A DNA stretch of 5,799 bases. It comes from Bacteroidetes bacterium UBA6661 (lineage in GTDB: Bacteria > Bacteroidota > Bacteroidia > AKYH767-A > OLB10). The notes beneath the pieces are model-generated. The model saw only the letters and a program-made list of their open reading frames with translations, was not told the DNA's origin and made no database searches. The stretch spans positions 4,769 through 10,567 of the forward strand of contig DKKR01000068.1 of assembly GCA_002455375.1 (NCBI GenBank), in the 5' to 3' direction. How positions within the stretch are numbered: the stretch's first letter is position 1; each line of letters opens with the position of its first letter. A program made the translations under genes and the position numbers. Positions 1 through 5,799 of this stretch are shown one piece after another.

Positions 1-6
1 ATAAAG

Positions 7-14
7 TAATTTTG
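7..14 (+). promoter_or_regulatory. Probable -7 box of the Kelch gene promoter
   Basis: The bases TAATTTTG match the Bacteroidota primary sigma -7 consensus TAnnTTTG exactly at its fixed positions and lie 20 bases before the ATG at 35. The matching -33 TTTG element would fall outside the window, so only half of the promoter can be seen. If used, transcription would start around position 18-22, leaving an A-rich leader of about 15 bases. An eight-base match in AT-rich DNA can arise by chance, but its position just ahead of the gene supports it. Confidence 0.5.
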
Positions 15-34
15 TAATTAAAAAGAGTTTATTT

Positions 35-1213
35 ATGAAATGTCTTTCAATAATTGGACTAAGTATTTTTTTAATTGTAAAAAGTATTAACGCACAACAA
101 TATATTTGGACACAAAAAACTAGCTTACCATCAAGTTATAGAAATTATCCAAGTGCATTTGCAACAGACTCATTCGGGTATTTGGGTATTGGCAATAGTG
201 CGGGTGTTATGTTGAAGGATTTTTGGAAATACGATCCTCATTTAAATATCTGGACACAAATAGCTGACTTTGCAGGCGCTGCTCGATTTGGTGCTGGATC
301 ATTTGCAATTAATGGAAAAGGCTATGTGGGGATGGGGTGGGTAACTAATACTGGTAATGCAGTTACGGATTTTTATGAATACAGTCCCTATATTAACCAG
401 TGGACTTTGAAGGCTAACAGTAGTTTCCCTGTATATACTATGATCTCATTCGTAATAGGTACTAATGGCTATATCGGAACAGGGTATTACCCTTATACTA
501 ATATTATGAAATTTTATAATGTAAATACCGATACATGGACTTCAAATAATCCTTTTTTCGGCACGGCAAGACAGAGCGCTGTCGGCTTTTCGATAGGAAA
601 TCATGGTTATATTACTACCGGTTCTGATGGCACAAGTATGATGAATGATTTATGGGAGTATGATCCTATTACTGATAGTTGGACCCAAAAATCCAATTTC
701 CCTGGTTCATCTCGCTATGGTGCAGTTGGGTTTGTTATTAATAACACCGGCATTGTTGGTACAGGAGGCGATGGTATTAATTTTTTTACTGATTTTTATT
801 CATTTAACCCAGCGAATAATCAATGGGATACAGTTGCATCATTACCTTTTTTAGGACGAAGACATGGATCCGGATTTAGTATTGGCAACAAAGGTTATAT
901 CAGTTGTGGTCTTTCTGCCATAGGCGAAATGAACGACCTCTGGGAGTTGTCAGAGGTTACATCTATTGCAGAAGCCACACCGTTAAAGCCCCAAGTCTAT
1001 TTTAATCAGTCGGCCCAAGTGCTGCATGTTTCAGGATTAAAAAACAAACCCACAACTTTAACCGTCACCTCAATGACAGGGCAGATAGTGTTGCATCAAG
1101 TCTGCACTAAAGAAAACATGCAATTGCCACTTGCACTGGCAAAGGGGGTGTACTCATATAGCTTAGCGGGTGATGAAGAACAAACTTCAGGCAAGTTTGA
1201 AATAGTGCATTAA
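35..1213 (+). CDS. Secreted Kelch-type beta-propeller protein with T9SS sorting-like C-terminal domain
   Basis: The 392-residue product starts with a signal peptide: basic start MK, hydrophobic stretch to about residue 17, likely cleavage after INA at residue 20. Residues 22-306 hold six repeats marked by tryptophans at 25, 73, 123, 168, 216 and 264, spaced 45-50 residues. Each has a G-Y-[ILV]-x-x-G strand (for example residues 96-101, 145-150, 191-196) followed by D-[FL]-[WY]-x-[YF]-[DNS]-P, the pattern of a Kelch/galactose-oxidase-like propeller. The closing DLWEL at 301-305 suggests a complete six-bladed ring. Residues about 308-392 form a beta-rich tail with a SMTGQIV core, a GVYSYSL strand and the terminal GKFEIVH, typical of Por-type T9SS sorting domains, so the protein is probably exported by T9SS and surface-attached or released. 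Galactose-oxidase catalytic residues were not recognised, so a binding or scaffold role is more likely than oxidase activity. The start fits the signal peptide and the upstream -7 box. Its last 107 bp overlap the convergent epimerase gene. The ligand is unknown. Confidence 0.88.
   Translation: MKCLSIIGLSIFLIVKSINAQQYIWTQKTSLPSSYRNYPSAFATDSFGYLGIGNSAGVMLKDFWKYDPHLNIWTQIADFAGAARFGAGSFAINGKGYVGMGWVTNTGNAVTDFYEYSPYINQWTLKANSSFPVYTMISFVIGTNGYIGTGYYPYTNIMKFYNVNTDTWTSNNPFFGTARQSAVGFSIGNHGYITTGSDGTSMMNDLWEYDPITDSWTQKSNFPGSSRYGAVGFVINNTGIVGTGGDGINFFTDFYSFNPANNQWDTVASLPFLGRRHGSGFSIGNKGYISCGLSAIGEMNDLWELSEVTSIAEATPLKPQVYFNQSAQVLHVSGLKNKPTTLTVTSMTGQIVLHQVCTKENMQLPLALAKGVYSYSLAGDEEQTSGKFEIVH
1107..1213. 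other. Convergent antisense overlap of the Kelch and epimerase-like genes
   Basis: The stop of the - strand gene (TAG read from 1109 to 1107) lies inside the + strand gene, whose TAA ends at 1213, giving a 107-bp tail-to-tail overlap. The + strand frame codes for the end of the sorting domain (residues 358-392), which has the expected ending for that domain. The - strand frame codes for residues 572-606, a tail without recognisable family character. There is no intergenic space here, and no GC-rich hairpin followed by a T-run was seen at either gene end. Confidence 0.85.
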
Positions 1214-2927
1214 ACTTCAAGTATTTAACTTCTATAGCAGTTAATTTATTCCTGTTCTTATCCAACGGAAAAATAATCATATACTGAACAAAACAGTGCC
1301 CATCGCCAATTTCAATTTTATTTTCAGGACTAAAAAAAGAGTCACTTGCCTGCCAGGGTTGTTTTACGAATTTCCCATCTTTTGAAGTTCTGTAACAAAT
1401 TAAGTAGGGTAGTTTACTTGTTAGTGTAGCTGTTACTTGTATGCTGTTGCTGTTAACCGGCAATACATCAGAAGTAAAATATCCGTATGCCGGTAACATG
1501 GTTTCTCCTGCAAAAGGAGTGAGTTTTATCTCAGTTATCTGAGCGGCTTTTTTGTATTTATCGTTAAATTGTAATATCAAATCATCAGTTTCTATAAAAG
1601 TGTCAAAACGATAGATTATTTCATCCCCAAATTTTATGGGTTCCTGGAGTTTTACATTCTGAATAGTTTTCGCAGCAACATTGTTGTAACTTATTTTTTG
1701 AAGATTTACGGTTCCACTGTCAGATTTTAGTTTAAAAATAATACTGCTTACAGGAACAATTTTGTTAAGTCTATACTCAAGTGTGGCTGTACTGACTTCT
1801 TTCTTTAACGTCAGATCAAAAAGAGTGTTTGGGTTATTGTCAGTCAAGCCATAATTGATAAATGTGTTTTTAAATCCACTGGCTGAGTCCTTATTAATCA
1901 ATGTACGGTTCAGAATATTGGATTGATCCTTGGTCTGTACGTACTCATCACCTTTTCGTTTTACCGGTGTACCAAGGTTGGCATAGTTTAAATAACAGCT
2001 GGGCATATCAACCGGACGCTCGAAGGTGTAGGTTGCCCATATAATTTCCTGTTTTTTAAAAAATGAATCACCGGTTAGTAAAAACAATTGTTTCATCTCC
2101 AGCACTTGTGCTTTCATATACCAACTCGAAACACTTCCTTTGCTACCCCTGTCATAGGTTAACCAATTACTTCCTGTTTCATAAAAAGGAATACTTTTTT
2201 TTATTGCCGTCAGGCATTTTTGTTTAACTTCTTCTGCATAACGGTCATTCGGAAAAACATTGCAATATTCAATAATGCCAATGGTAGTGATAAAAAAACC
2301 ATTCAGCACATGCAAATGCTGCTTGGAGTTGGGATATTCTTCAATCCAGATATTCCCTTCTGCAGTGGTGTTCAGCAATCCACCTTTATTTAACGGCAAA
2401 AACAAAAAATCTCTTACCTTTTTAATTACCGGAATTACTTTTTTGTCTTGGGTAAGCAGGTAATATCGTATAAGAACAGAAATGACCTCTGCCTGTGCTA
2501 ATCCAGAATACCAGGGAGGTTTCAAGTCATGAAATTGAAACAGATATGGATAAGCAATACCATCATCTCCTTTATCGTGATAGTTTTTCTTATCCATCAG
2601 GTATTTAACCTGATTTAAGAAATACGTCTTATACCTATTGTCGTTAGTTTTCTGAAACTGATCGTAGCAGGCAATGGCAAATTGTGAAATGCTTACAGGG
2701 TTATAGTTGTTATTGGCTTTTATGATGCCAATACTATCAAAACTAAAACTTTTGTTGTGAAGCCAGTGGTTTACCGAAACAGCATCTGTAATTGCATTGT
2801 ATTTTAAAAGTGGCTGGCTTGGTATTTCAAAACCATAGTCATGAAGAGGGTTTAGATGATTGGTATTGAAAGAAACCAATAAAGACATCACTAACAGAAG
2901 AAGGGCTAAGGATTTAATATACTTCAA
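1107..2927 (-). CDS. Exported D-glucuronyl C5-epimerase-like protein with C-terminal beta-sandwich domains
   Basis: The 606-residue product resembles the C-terminal catalytic domain of heparosan glucuronyl C5-epimerases, which invert C5 of glucuronic acid in a polysaccharide to give iduronic acid. Visible family blocks are PWYSGLAQAEVISVLIR (138-154), WIEEYP (194-199), LHVLNGF (205-211) and an ETGSNWLTYD segment (250-259). Tyr198 and Tyr258 match two tyrosines reported as catalytic in vertebrate enzymes, and Tyr270 may be the third. Residues about 330-472 look like a discoidin (F5/8 type C) beta-sandwich, and about 480-570 like a further Ig/FN3-type region; both are inferred from pattern. The N-terminus (KYIK, then a hydrophobic run to residue 20) is a signal peptide or anchor, so the protein should act in the envelope. 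The start is TTG: the frame has a TAA five codons upstream and no ATG between. The next ATG (codon 14, 2888-2886) would remove the basic end of the signal. The last 35 codons are antisense to the Kelch gene. No glycosyltransferase or sulfotransferase lies nearby, so the substrate is unknown, and another uronic-acid glycan or a lyase/hydrolase-like role is possible. Confidence 0.8.
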   Translation of the reverse strand: MKYIKSLALLLLVMSLLVSFNTNHLNPLHDYGFEIPSQPLLKYNAITDAVSVNHWLHNKSFSFDSIGIIKANNNYNPVSISQFAIACYDQFQKTNDNRYKTYFLNQVKYLMDKKNYHDKGDDGIAYPYLFQFHDLKPPWYSGLAQAEVISVLIRYYLLTQDKKVIPVIKKVRDFLFLPLNKGGLLNTTAEGNIWIEEYPNSKQHLHVLNGFFITTIGIIEYCNVFPNDRYAEEVKQKCLTAIKKSIPFYETGSNWLTYDRGSKGSVSSWYMKAQVLEMKQLFLLTGDSFFKKQEIIWATYTFERPVDMPSCYLNYANLGTPVKRKGDEYVQTKDQSNILNRTLINKDSASGFKNTFINYGLTDNNPNTLFDLTLKKEVSTATLEYRLNKIVPVSSIIFKLKSDSGTVNLQKISYNNVAAKTIQNVKLQEPIKFGDEIIYRFDTFIETDDLILQFNDKYKKAAQITEIKLTPFAGETMLPAYGYFTSDVLPVNSNSIQVTATLTSKLPYLICYRTSKDGKFVKQPWQASDSFFSPENKIEIGDGHCFVQYMIIFPLDKNRNKLTAIEVKYLKFNALFQTCLKFVLHHPLSYMSTPPLPVQVAIACFL

Positions 2928-2972
2928 TGAAAGTGTGTTTTAAAAAGGTGTATTTTAATCTGCAAATGAAAA

Positions 2973-3003
2973 TTGTAAAACAAAGCCCCAGTTGCTAAAT
3001 TTG
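2973..3003 (+). promoter_or_regulatory. Bacteroidota-type promoter of the four-gene + strand cluster
   Basis: A -33 element TTG at 2973-2975 and a -7 element TAAATTTG at 2996-3003 are separated by 20 bases. This matches the Bacteroidota consensus TTTG, about 19-21 bases, TAnnTTTG; the -33 box reads ATTG rather than TTTG. The expected transcription start, a few bases after 3003, is almost at the ATG at 3014, so the leader would be very short. The site lies in the 86-bp divergent spacer between the epimerase-like gene and the DUF4907 gene. Confidence 0.6.
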
Positions 3004-3013
3004 ACCAAAAAAT

Positions 3014-3367
3014 ATGATGAAATACATTTGCACGTTCATACTTCTTTGTTTTATTTTTTCTTGCGGGCAATCCGAAAGACAAAAGGCTGAACAGGCAAAA
3101 ACAAAACAATCTCCACCACTGCTCAACAACATTACAGTTGAGACCTATAAGAACGACAGTACTGTTGGGGGTTTTGGCTACAACATCATGGTTGACGGAA
3201 GGCTGATGATACGTCAGCCCAATATTCCTGCTGTAATGGGTAATCGCGGGTTTGTTTCTGAGGCTGATGCCTCCAAAGCAGCTGCTCTGGTAGCCTATAA
3301 ACTAAAAAACAACATCATGCCGCCATCTGTTACCATAGAAGAGTTAGACAGTATAGGCATTAAATAA
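3014..3367 (+). CDS. DUF4907 family lipoprotein
   Basis: A 117-residue small lipoprotein. Residues 1-16 are a lipoprotein signal: MMK, a hydrophobic stretch, then IFS before Cys17, which would be lipidated. Residues about 18-36 are a charged, Gln/Lys-rich linker. Residues 39-116 match the DUF4907 pattern as I recall it: a beta-rich start with GGFGYNIMVDGRLMIRQPNIPAV (given here by its span, 52-74), then GNRGF at 76-80, a helix AxxVAxKLKNN around 90-100, and the end MPPSVTIEELDSIGI. The family is found mainly in Bacteroidota and its biochemical role is unknown. No strongly acidic stretch follows the cysteine, so surface export is not indicated and a periplasm-facing location is the default guess. 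It is the first gene of the cluster, 18 bp before the next. The first of two tandem ATGs was chosen; starting at the second would change nothing important. Confidence 0.82.
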   Translation: MMKYICTFILLCFIFSCGQSERQKAEQAKTKQSPPLLNNITVETYKNDSTVGGFGYNIMVDGRLMIRQPNIPAVMGNRGFVSEADASKAAALVAYKLKNNIMPPSVTIEELDSIGIK

Positions 3368-3385
3368 TATTTATAAAACTTTTAT

Positions 3386-3922
3386 ATGGAAGAATTAGGA
3401 ATAGGATCACGCATCAGACATCCCGAATTTGGCGTTGGTGTTGTGATAAATGTAAAGCCACGAACCTACATTACTGTTTTTACAGAGCGCGGTAAGATTG
3501 AAGTTGCCAAGACTTATCAAAATCTTGAAGTCATAGATGCTCAACCACCTGCGGGCGACCCTGTGAGTTTTGCCGACATGGAACGGGTGTTTACCAATAT
3601 CATTAAAAAATATTCAGACGTGCAGGAAACAGTACCGCTTCATGGTCGCTGGATAGGAGGTAAGGTTGTGTTGCATCCCAACAACCCATCGCAAAAGCCC
3701 AAAGAAATTCCGATGGATGTTTTCTTTAACAAAATTATCATGGTGCGCGACCGCCTACGGGTGATGGAGCAACGTATCAATGCACACGATAAACTGACAG
3801 AAGAAGACAAAGTAAACCTGCAGCAGTACCTTACCCGTATTTATGGCAGCCTCACTACTTTTAATGTGTTGTTTAAAGACGAAGAGGATGTTTTTGTCGG
3901 AGAGAAAGGTGCTAAGGAATGA
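3386..3922 (+). CDS. Conserved Bacteroidota protein of unknown function with SH3/Tudor-like N-terminus
   Basis: A 178-residue protein with no signal peptide or membrane segment, so cytoplasmic. The N-terminal 50 residues contain GSRIRHPEFGVGVVINV (7-23), then alternating strands (TYITVFTERGKIEVAKTYQNLEVID). This G-x-x-[IV]-x-H-P-x-F-G-x-G-x-V pattern is shared by small SH3/Tudor-like barrels such as CarD-type and UvrD/PcrA C-terminal domains, which bind protein or nucleic acid. Residues 62-80 look helical. A conserved-looking middle block (GRWIGGKVVLHP, 87-98; KPKEIPMDVFFNKI, 104-117) is followed by a helical region (118-166) with RDRLRVMEQRIN and LQQYLTRIYGSLTTFNVLF. I recall similar uncharacterised proteins across Bacteroidota but no assigned function. 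The last bases overlap the next gene as ATGA, indicating translational coupling. Confidence 0.78.
   Translation: MEELGIGSRIRHPEFGVGVVINVKPRTYITVFTERGKIEVAKTYQNLEVIDAQPPAGDPVSFADMERVFTNIIKKYSDVQETVPLHGRWIGGKVVLHPNNPSQKPKEIPMDVFFNKIIMVRDRLRVMEQRINAHDKLTEEDKVNLQQYLTRIYGSLTTFNVLFKDEEDVFVGEKGAKE
3919..3922 (+). other. ATGA stop-start overlap (translational coupling)
   Basis: The ATG of the DUF423 gene (3919-3921) and the TGA of the preceding gene (3920-3922) share bases. Such four-base overlaps are usual within operons and tie translation of the second gene to the first. Confidence 0.85.
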
Positions 3923-4299
3923 ACAAACGCAGCATATTGATTTTTGCCACCGTATCCGGCTTTTGCGCAGTAGCATTAGGCGCCTTTGGTGCACATAAAT
4001 TAAAAGAGTTGTTGGCACCACAAATGTTGTCGGCTTTTGAAACCGGTGTGCGTTATCAGTTTTACCACACACTTGCCTTGCTGTTTGTTGCCCTTGCAGC
4101 AAAAGACAACAAAATGCTGAACCGTGCTGCAACATTTTTTATGACAGGTATCATACTCTTCAGTGGCTCGGTTTATGGCTTGGCTTTGTCTTCTGTTTCC
4201 GGCAACACCTGGTTTTGGCTGGGACCGGTTACACCCATTGGTGGGCTATGTTTTTTAACAGGTTGGTTTTTTCTAATTTTATATGCTGTCAAAAAGTAA
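3919..4299 (+). CDS. DUF423 family inner-membrane protein (YgdD/TMEM256-like)
   Basis: A 126-residue integral membrane protein with about four hydrophobic helices (approximately residues 5-25, 46-61, 68-90 and 99-123). The family signatures are clear: ALGAFGAHKL (19-28), ETGVRYQFYHTLALL (41-55), LFSGSVYGLAL (80-90) and GPVTPIGGLCFLTGW (102-116). Length agrees with bacterial DUF423 proteins (about 120-130 residues) and with human TMEM256. The molecular function of the family is not established. The start codon overlaps the upstream stop (ATGA), and an AAGGA lies directly before it, too close to be an ideal ribosome site, so re-initiation after the preceding gene is the likely route. The peptidase gene follows after 3 bp. 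Confidence 0.9.
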   Translation: MNKRSILIFATVSGFCAVALGAFGAHKLKELLAPQMLSAFETGVRYQFYHTLALLFVALAAKDNKMLNRAATFFMTGIILFSGSVYGLALSSVSGNTWFWLGPVTPIGGLCFLTGWFFLILYAVKK

Positions 4300-4302
4300 A
4301 TA

Positions 4303-5796
4303 ATGATTGAACTTTATAACAAGTATGTAGCACATCAGCAGAAGATGGCTGATATCAATTACAGCAGTGCTGTTTTACAATGGGATCAGGAAGTGTATAT
4401 GCCCCCAAAAGGATCACATTACCGGGCACAACAACTGGCAACATTAGCAGGATATGCTCATGAACTGGCTACGGACAGCCACTATGAAGAAATTATTGAA
4501 AAACTACATGACGACACAACTAAACTCAGCCCTGTGCAATGTGCCAATGTGCTGGAGTCGTATCGTGTTTTCAGGCAACAGAAAAAATATACAACAGAAT
4601 TTGTGGTAGCACTCAATCAATGTATATCAAAAAGTTTTAATGCATGGCAGCAGGCAAAGCAAGAAAATAATTTTAAGTTGTTTGAACCGCATCTGCAGGA
4701 GTTGATAAAATATAAAAGGCAGGAGTCGGAGTTGCTGGGCTATGAACAACATCCGTATGATGCACATCTCAACCTTTACGAAACAGGATTGAAGACAAGT
4801 TTTCTGGAAACAGTATTCAATCAGGTAAGGCAGAAACTTGTTCCTTACATTCAGCATCTGATGCAGAAGTCACAACCCGATGACAGTTTTTTGTTTAAGC
4901 ATTACAATAAAGATAAGCAATGGCATTTTGGATTAGACCTGTTGAAACAGATAAATTATGATTTTGAAAGCGGAAGGCAGGACATTTCCACACATCCGTT
5001 CACCACTTCGTTTTCTGCTAATGATGTTCGTGTAACCACACGCATCAGCGAGAATGATCTATTTGAAATGATTGGCAGCTGTATTCACGAAGGCGGACAT
5101 GCACTCTATGAACAAGGATTACCTGCAGATGACTATGGGTTGCCCTCAGGAGAATATCTGAGTTTAAGTATTCATGAATCGCAATCGCGTCTGTGGGAAA
5201 ATCATGTAGGCAAGTCACAGTTTTTCTGGAATCATAATTTCAAAACATTAAAAAATATTTTTCCGGAGCAGTTGAATGAAGTTAGTGAAAGAAGTTTTTA
5301 CAAAGCAATAAACCGCATTAAACCTTCACTCATTCGTACCAATGCCGATGAACTTACTTATCATCTGCATGTGCTAATTCGTTTTGAGATAGAGAAAGAT
5401 ATTTTAACAGGGGCCTTGCAGGCTGCACAACTGCCTGAAGTGTGGAATGAAAAGTACAAATCATATCTGAATATAGATGTGCCGTCAGACGCAAAAGGTG
5501 TGTTGCAGGATGTACACTGGAGTCACGGCAGCTTTGGTTATTTCCCTACCTATTCCTTGGGAAGTTTTTATGCATCACAATTTTTTCATCAGGCCGATAA
5601 GGAAATTTCCGGATTGATGCATCATATTCAAAACGGTAACACCATGCCTTTGCTATTGTGGTTGAGAGATAATATTCATCGTCATGGAAGAACAATACTG
5701 GCTGATGAGTTATGTAAAAATGTGACGGGCGAAGTGCTTAACTTTGATTATTTTTATAAATATGCTAAAACAAAATACGATGAACTATATGCTTAA
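4303..5796 (+). CDS. M32 family zinc metallocarboxypeptidase (carboxypeptidase Taq type)
   Basis: A full-length, 497-residue cytoplasmic carboxypeptidase that removes C-terminal amino acids from peptides, probably in peptide turnover. The zinc site is intact: HEGGH at 262-266, with His262 and His266 as ligands and Glu263 as general base, and the family's third ligand Glu292 in HESQSRLWEN (291-300), 30 residues after His262 as I recall for the Pyrococcus enzyme. Other M32 blocks are WDQEVYMPP (27-35), AQQLATLAGYAHE (42-54), HPF (231-233), DVRVTTR (241-247), IRTNADELTYHLH (344-356), FEIE (361-364) and GVLQDVHWSHGSFGYFPTY (399-417). Length and the N-terminal block agree with the family, so the ATG at 4303 is secure. 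No signal peptide is present. It follows the DUF423 gene after 3 bp and is the last gene seen in the cluster. The reading frame is complete, with TAA at 5794-5796. Family members are usually broad in specificity, with poor action next to proline. Confidence 0.95.
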   Translation: MIELYNKYVAHQQKMADINYSSAVLQWDQEVYMPPKGSHYRAQQLATLAGYAHELATDSHYEEIIEKLHDDTTKLSPVQCANVLESYRVFRQQKKYTTEFVVALNQCISKSFNAWQQAKQENNFKLFEPHLQELIKYKRQESELLGYEQHPYDAHLNLYETGLKTSFLETVFNQVRQKLVPYIQHLMQKSQPDDSFLFKHYNKDKQWHFGLDLLKQINYDFESGRQDISTHPFTTSFSANDVRVTTRISENDLFEMIGSCIHEGGHALYEQGLPADDYGLPSGEYLSLSIHESQSRLWENHVGKSQFFWNHNFKTLKNIFPEQLNEVSERSFYKAINRIKPSLIRTNADELTYHLHVLIRFEIEKDILTGALQAAQLPEVWNEKYKSYLNIDVPSDAKGVLQDVHWSHGSFGYFPTYSLGSFYASQFFHQADKEISGLMHHIQNGNTMPLLLWLRDNIHRHGRTILADELCKNVTGEVLNFDYFYKYAKTKYDELYA

Positions 5797-5799
5797 CAG

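Larger units (their letters stand above)
3014..5796 (+). other. Predicted four-gene transcription unit
   Basis: Four + strand genes follow one another with spacers of 18 bp, -4 bp and 3 bp. A promoter match precedes the first, and no promoter-like TAnnTTTG box or hairpin terminator was seen between them. Co-transcription is therefore inferred. The 3' end cannot be judged because the window stops just after the peptidase gene. Confidence 0.7.

Noticed and set aside
645..854. Open frame of 69 codons on the + strand inside the Kelch gene
   Set aside because: It overlaps a strongly supported propeller frame, and its hydrophobic product is a by-product of the out-of-frame reading; no family features.
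35..1213. Galactose oxidase or N-acetylneuraminate epimerase assignment for the Kelch protein
   Set aside because: Only the propeller repeat pattern is shared; the catalytic residues of these enzymes were not recognised, so a specific enzyme name is not justified.
1200..1260. Search for a bidirectional terminator between the convergent genes
   Set aside because: The genes overlap, and no stable GC-rich stem followed by a T-run was found by eye.
2260..2463. Open frame of 67 codons on the + strand opposite the epimerase-like gene
   Set aside because: It is antisense to the conserved epimerase blocks, and no promoter or protein motif was recognised.
2963..2970. TTCATTTG on the - strand as a -7 box for the epimerase-like gene
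   Set aside because: It departs from TAnnTTTG at the important second base, and no TTTG sits at the right distance upstream (the only candidate is about 10 bases away).
2924..3109. Open frame of 61 codons on the - strand across the divergent spacer
   Set aside because: It would read antisense through the DUF4907 signal peptide and overlap the start of the epimerase-like gene; the product is Lys/Phe-rich without recognisable features.
3755..4135. Open frame of 126 codons on the - strand across the 3919 junction
   Set aside because: It is antisense to two well-supported genes, and its Cys/Gln/Leu-rich product looks like a complement of coding sequence.
4627..4857. Open frame of 76 codons on the - strand inside the peptidase gene
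   Set aside because: It is antisense to the M32 reading frame, with no independent support.

Overview
The window looks like chromosomal DNA from a member of the Bacteroidota, probably an environmental or Chitinophagales/Sphingobacteriales-like lineage (lineage inferred, not tested). The evidence is a secreted beta-propeller protein ending in a type IX secretion (T9SS) sorting-like domain, a DUF4907 lipoprotein, promoter boxes of the Bacteroidota form TAnnTTTG, moderately AT-rich DNA, and start sites without clear Shine-Dalgarno sequences. No tRNA, rRNA, CRISPR array, insertion sequence or prophage gene was seen, and every gap between genes is under 100 bases.

Left part (1-2927): two convergent genes for exported proteins. 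The first (+ strand, 35-1213) encodes a six-repeat Kelch-type beta-propeller with a signal peptide and a C-terminal sorting-like domain. The second (- strand, 2927-1107) encodes a D-glucuronyl C5-epimerase-like protein with a catalytic-type domain, a discoidin-like beta-sandwich and a further beta-rich region. It starts at TTG, and its 3' end runs 107 bp antisense into the propeller gene.

Right part (3014-5796): a compact four-gene + strand cluster behind a good Bacteroidota promoter at 2973-3003. The order is a DUF4907 lipoprotein, a conserved protein of unknown function with an SH3/Tudor-like N-terminus, a four-helix DUF423 membrane protein (YgdD/TMEM256 family), and an M32 metallocarboxypeptidase (carboxypeptidase Taq family). 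Gaps are 18 bp, a 4-bp ATGA overlap and 3 bp, so co-transcription is very likely. The window ends 3 bases after the peptidase stop codon.

Functional reading: the left half concerns the cell envelope and surface (glycan modification plus secreted propeller). The right half mixes an envelope lipoprotein and a small membrane protein with cytoplasmic peptide breakdown, and no single shared pathway is evident. I did not find a clear novel system such as a defence island, biosynthetic cluster or new RNA. The best leads are the epimerase-like protein, with retained tyrosines but a changed active-site segment, its antisense 3' overlap, and the conserved unknown gene at 3386-3922.
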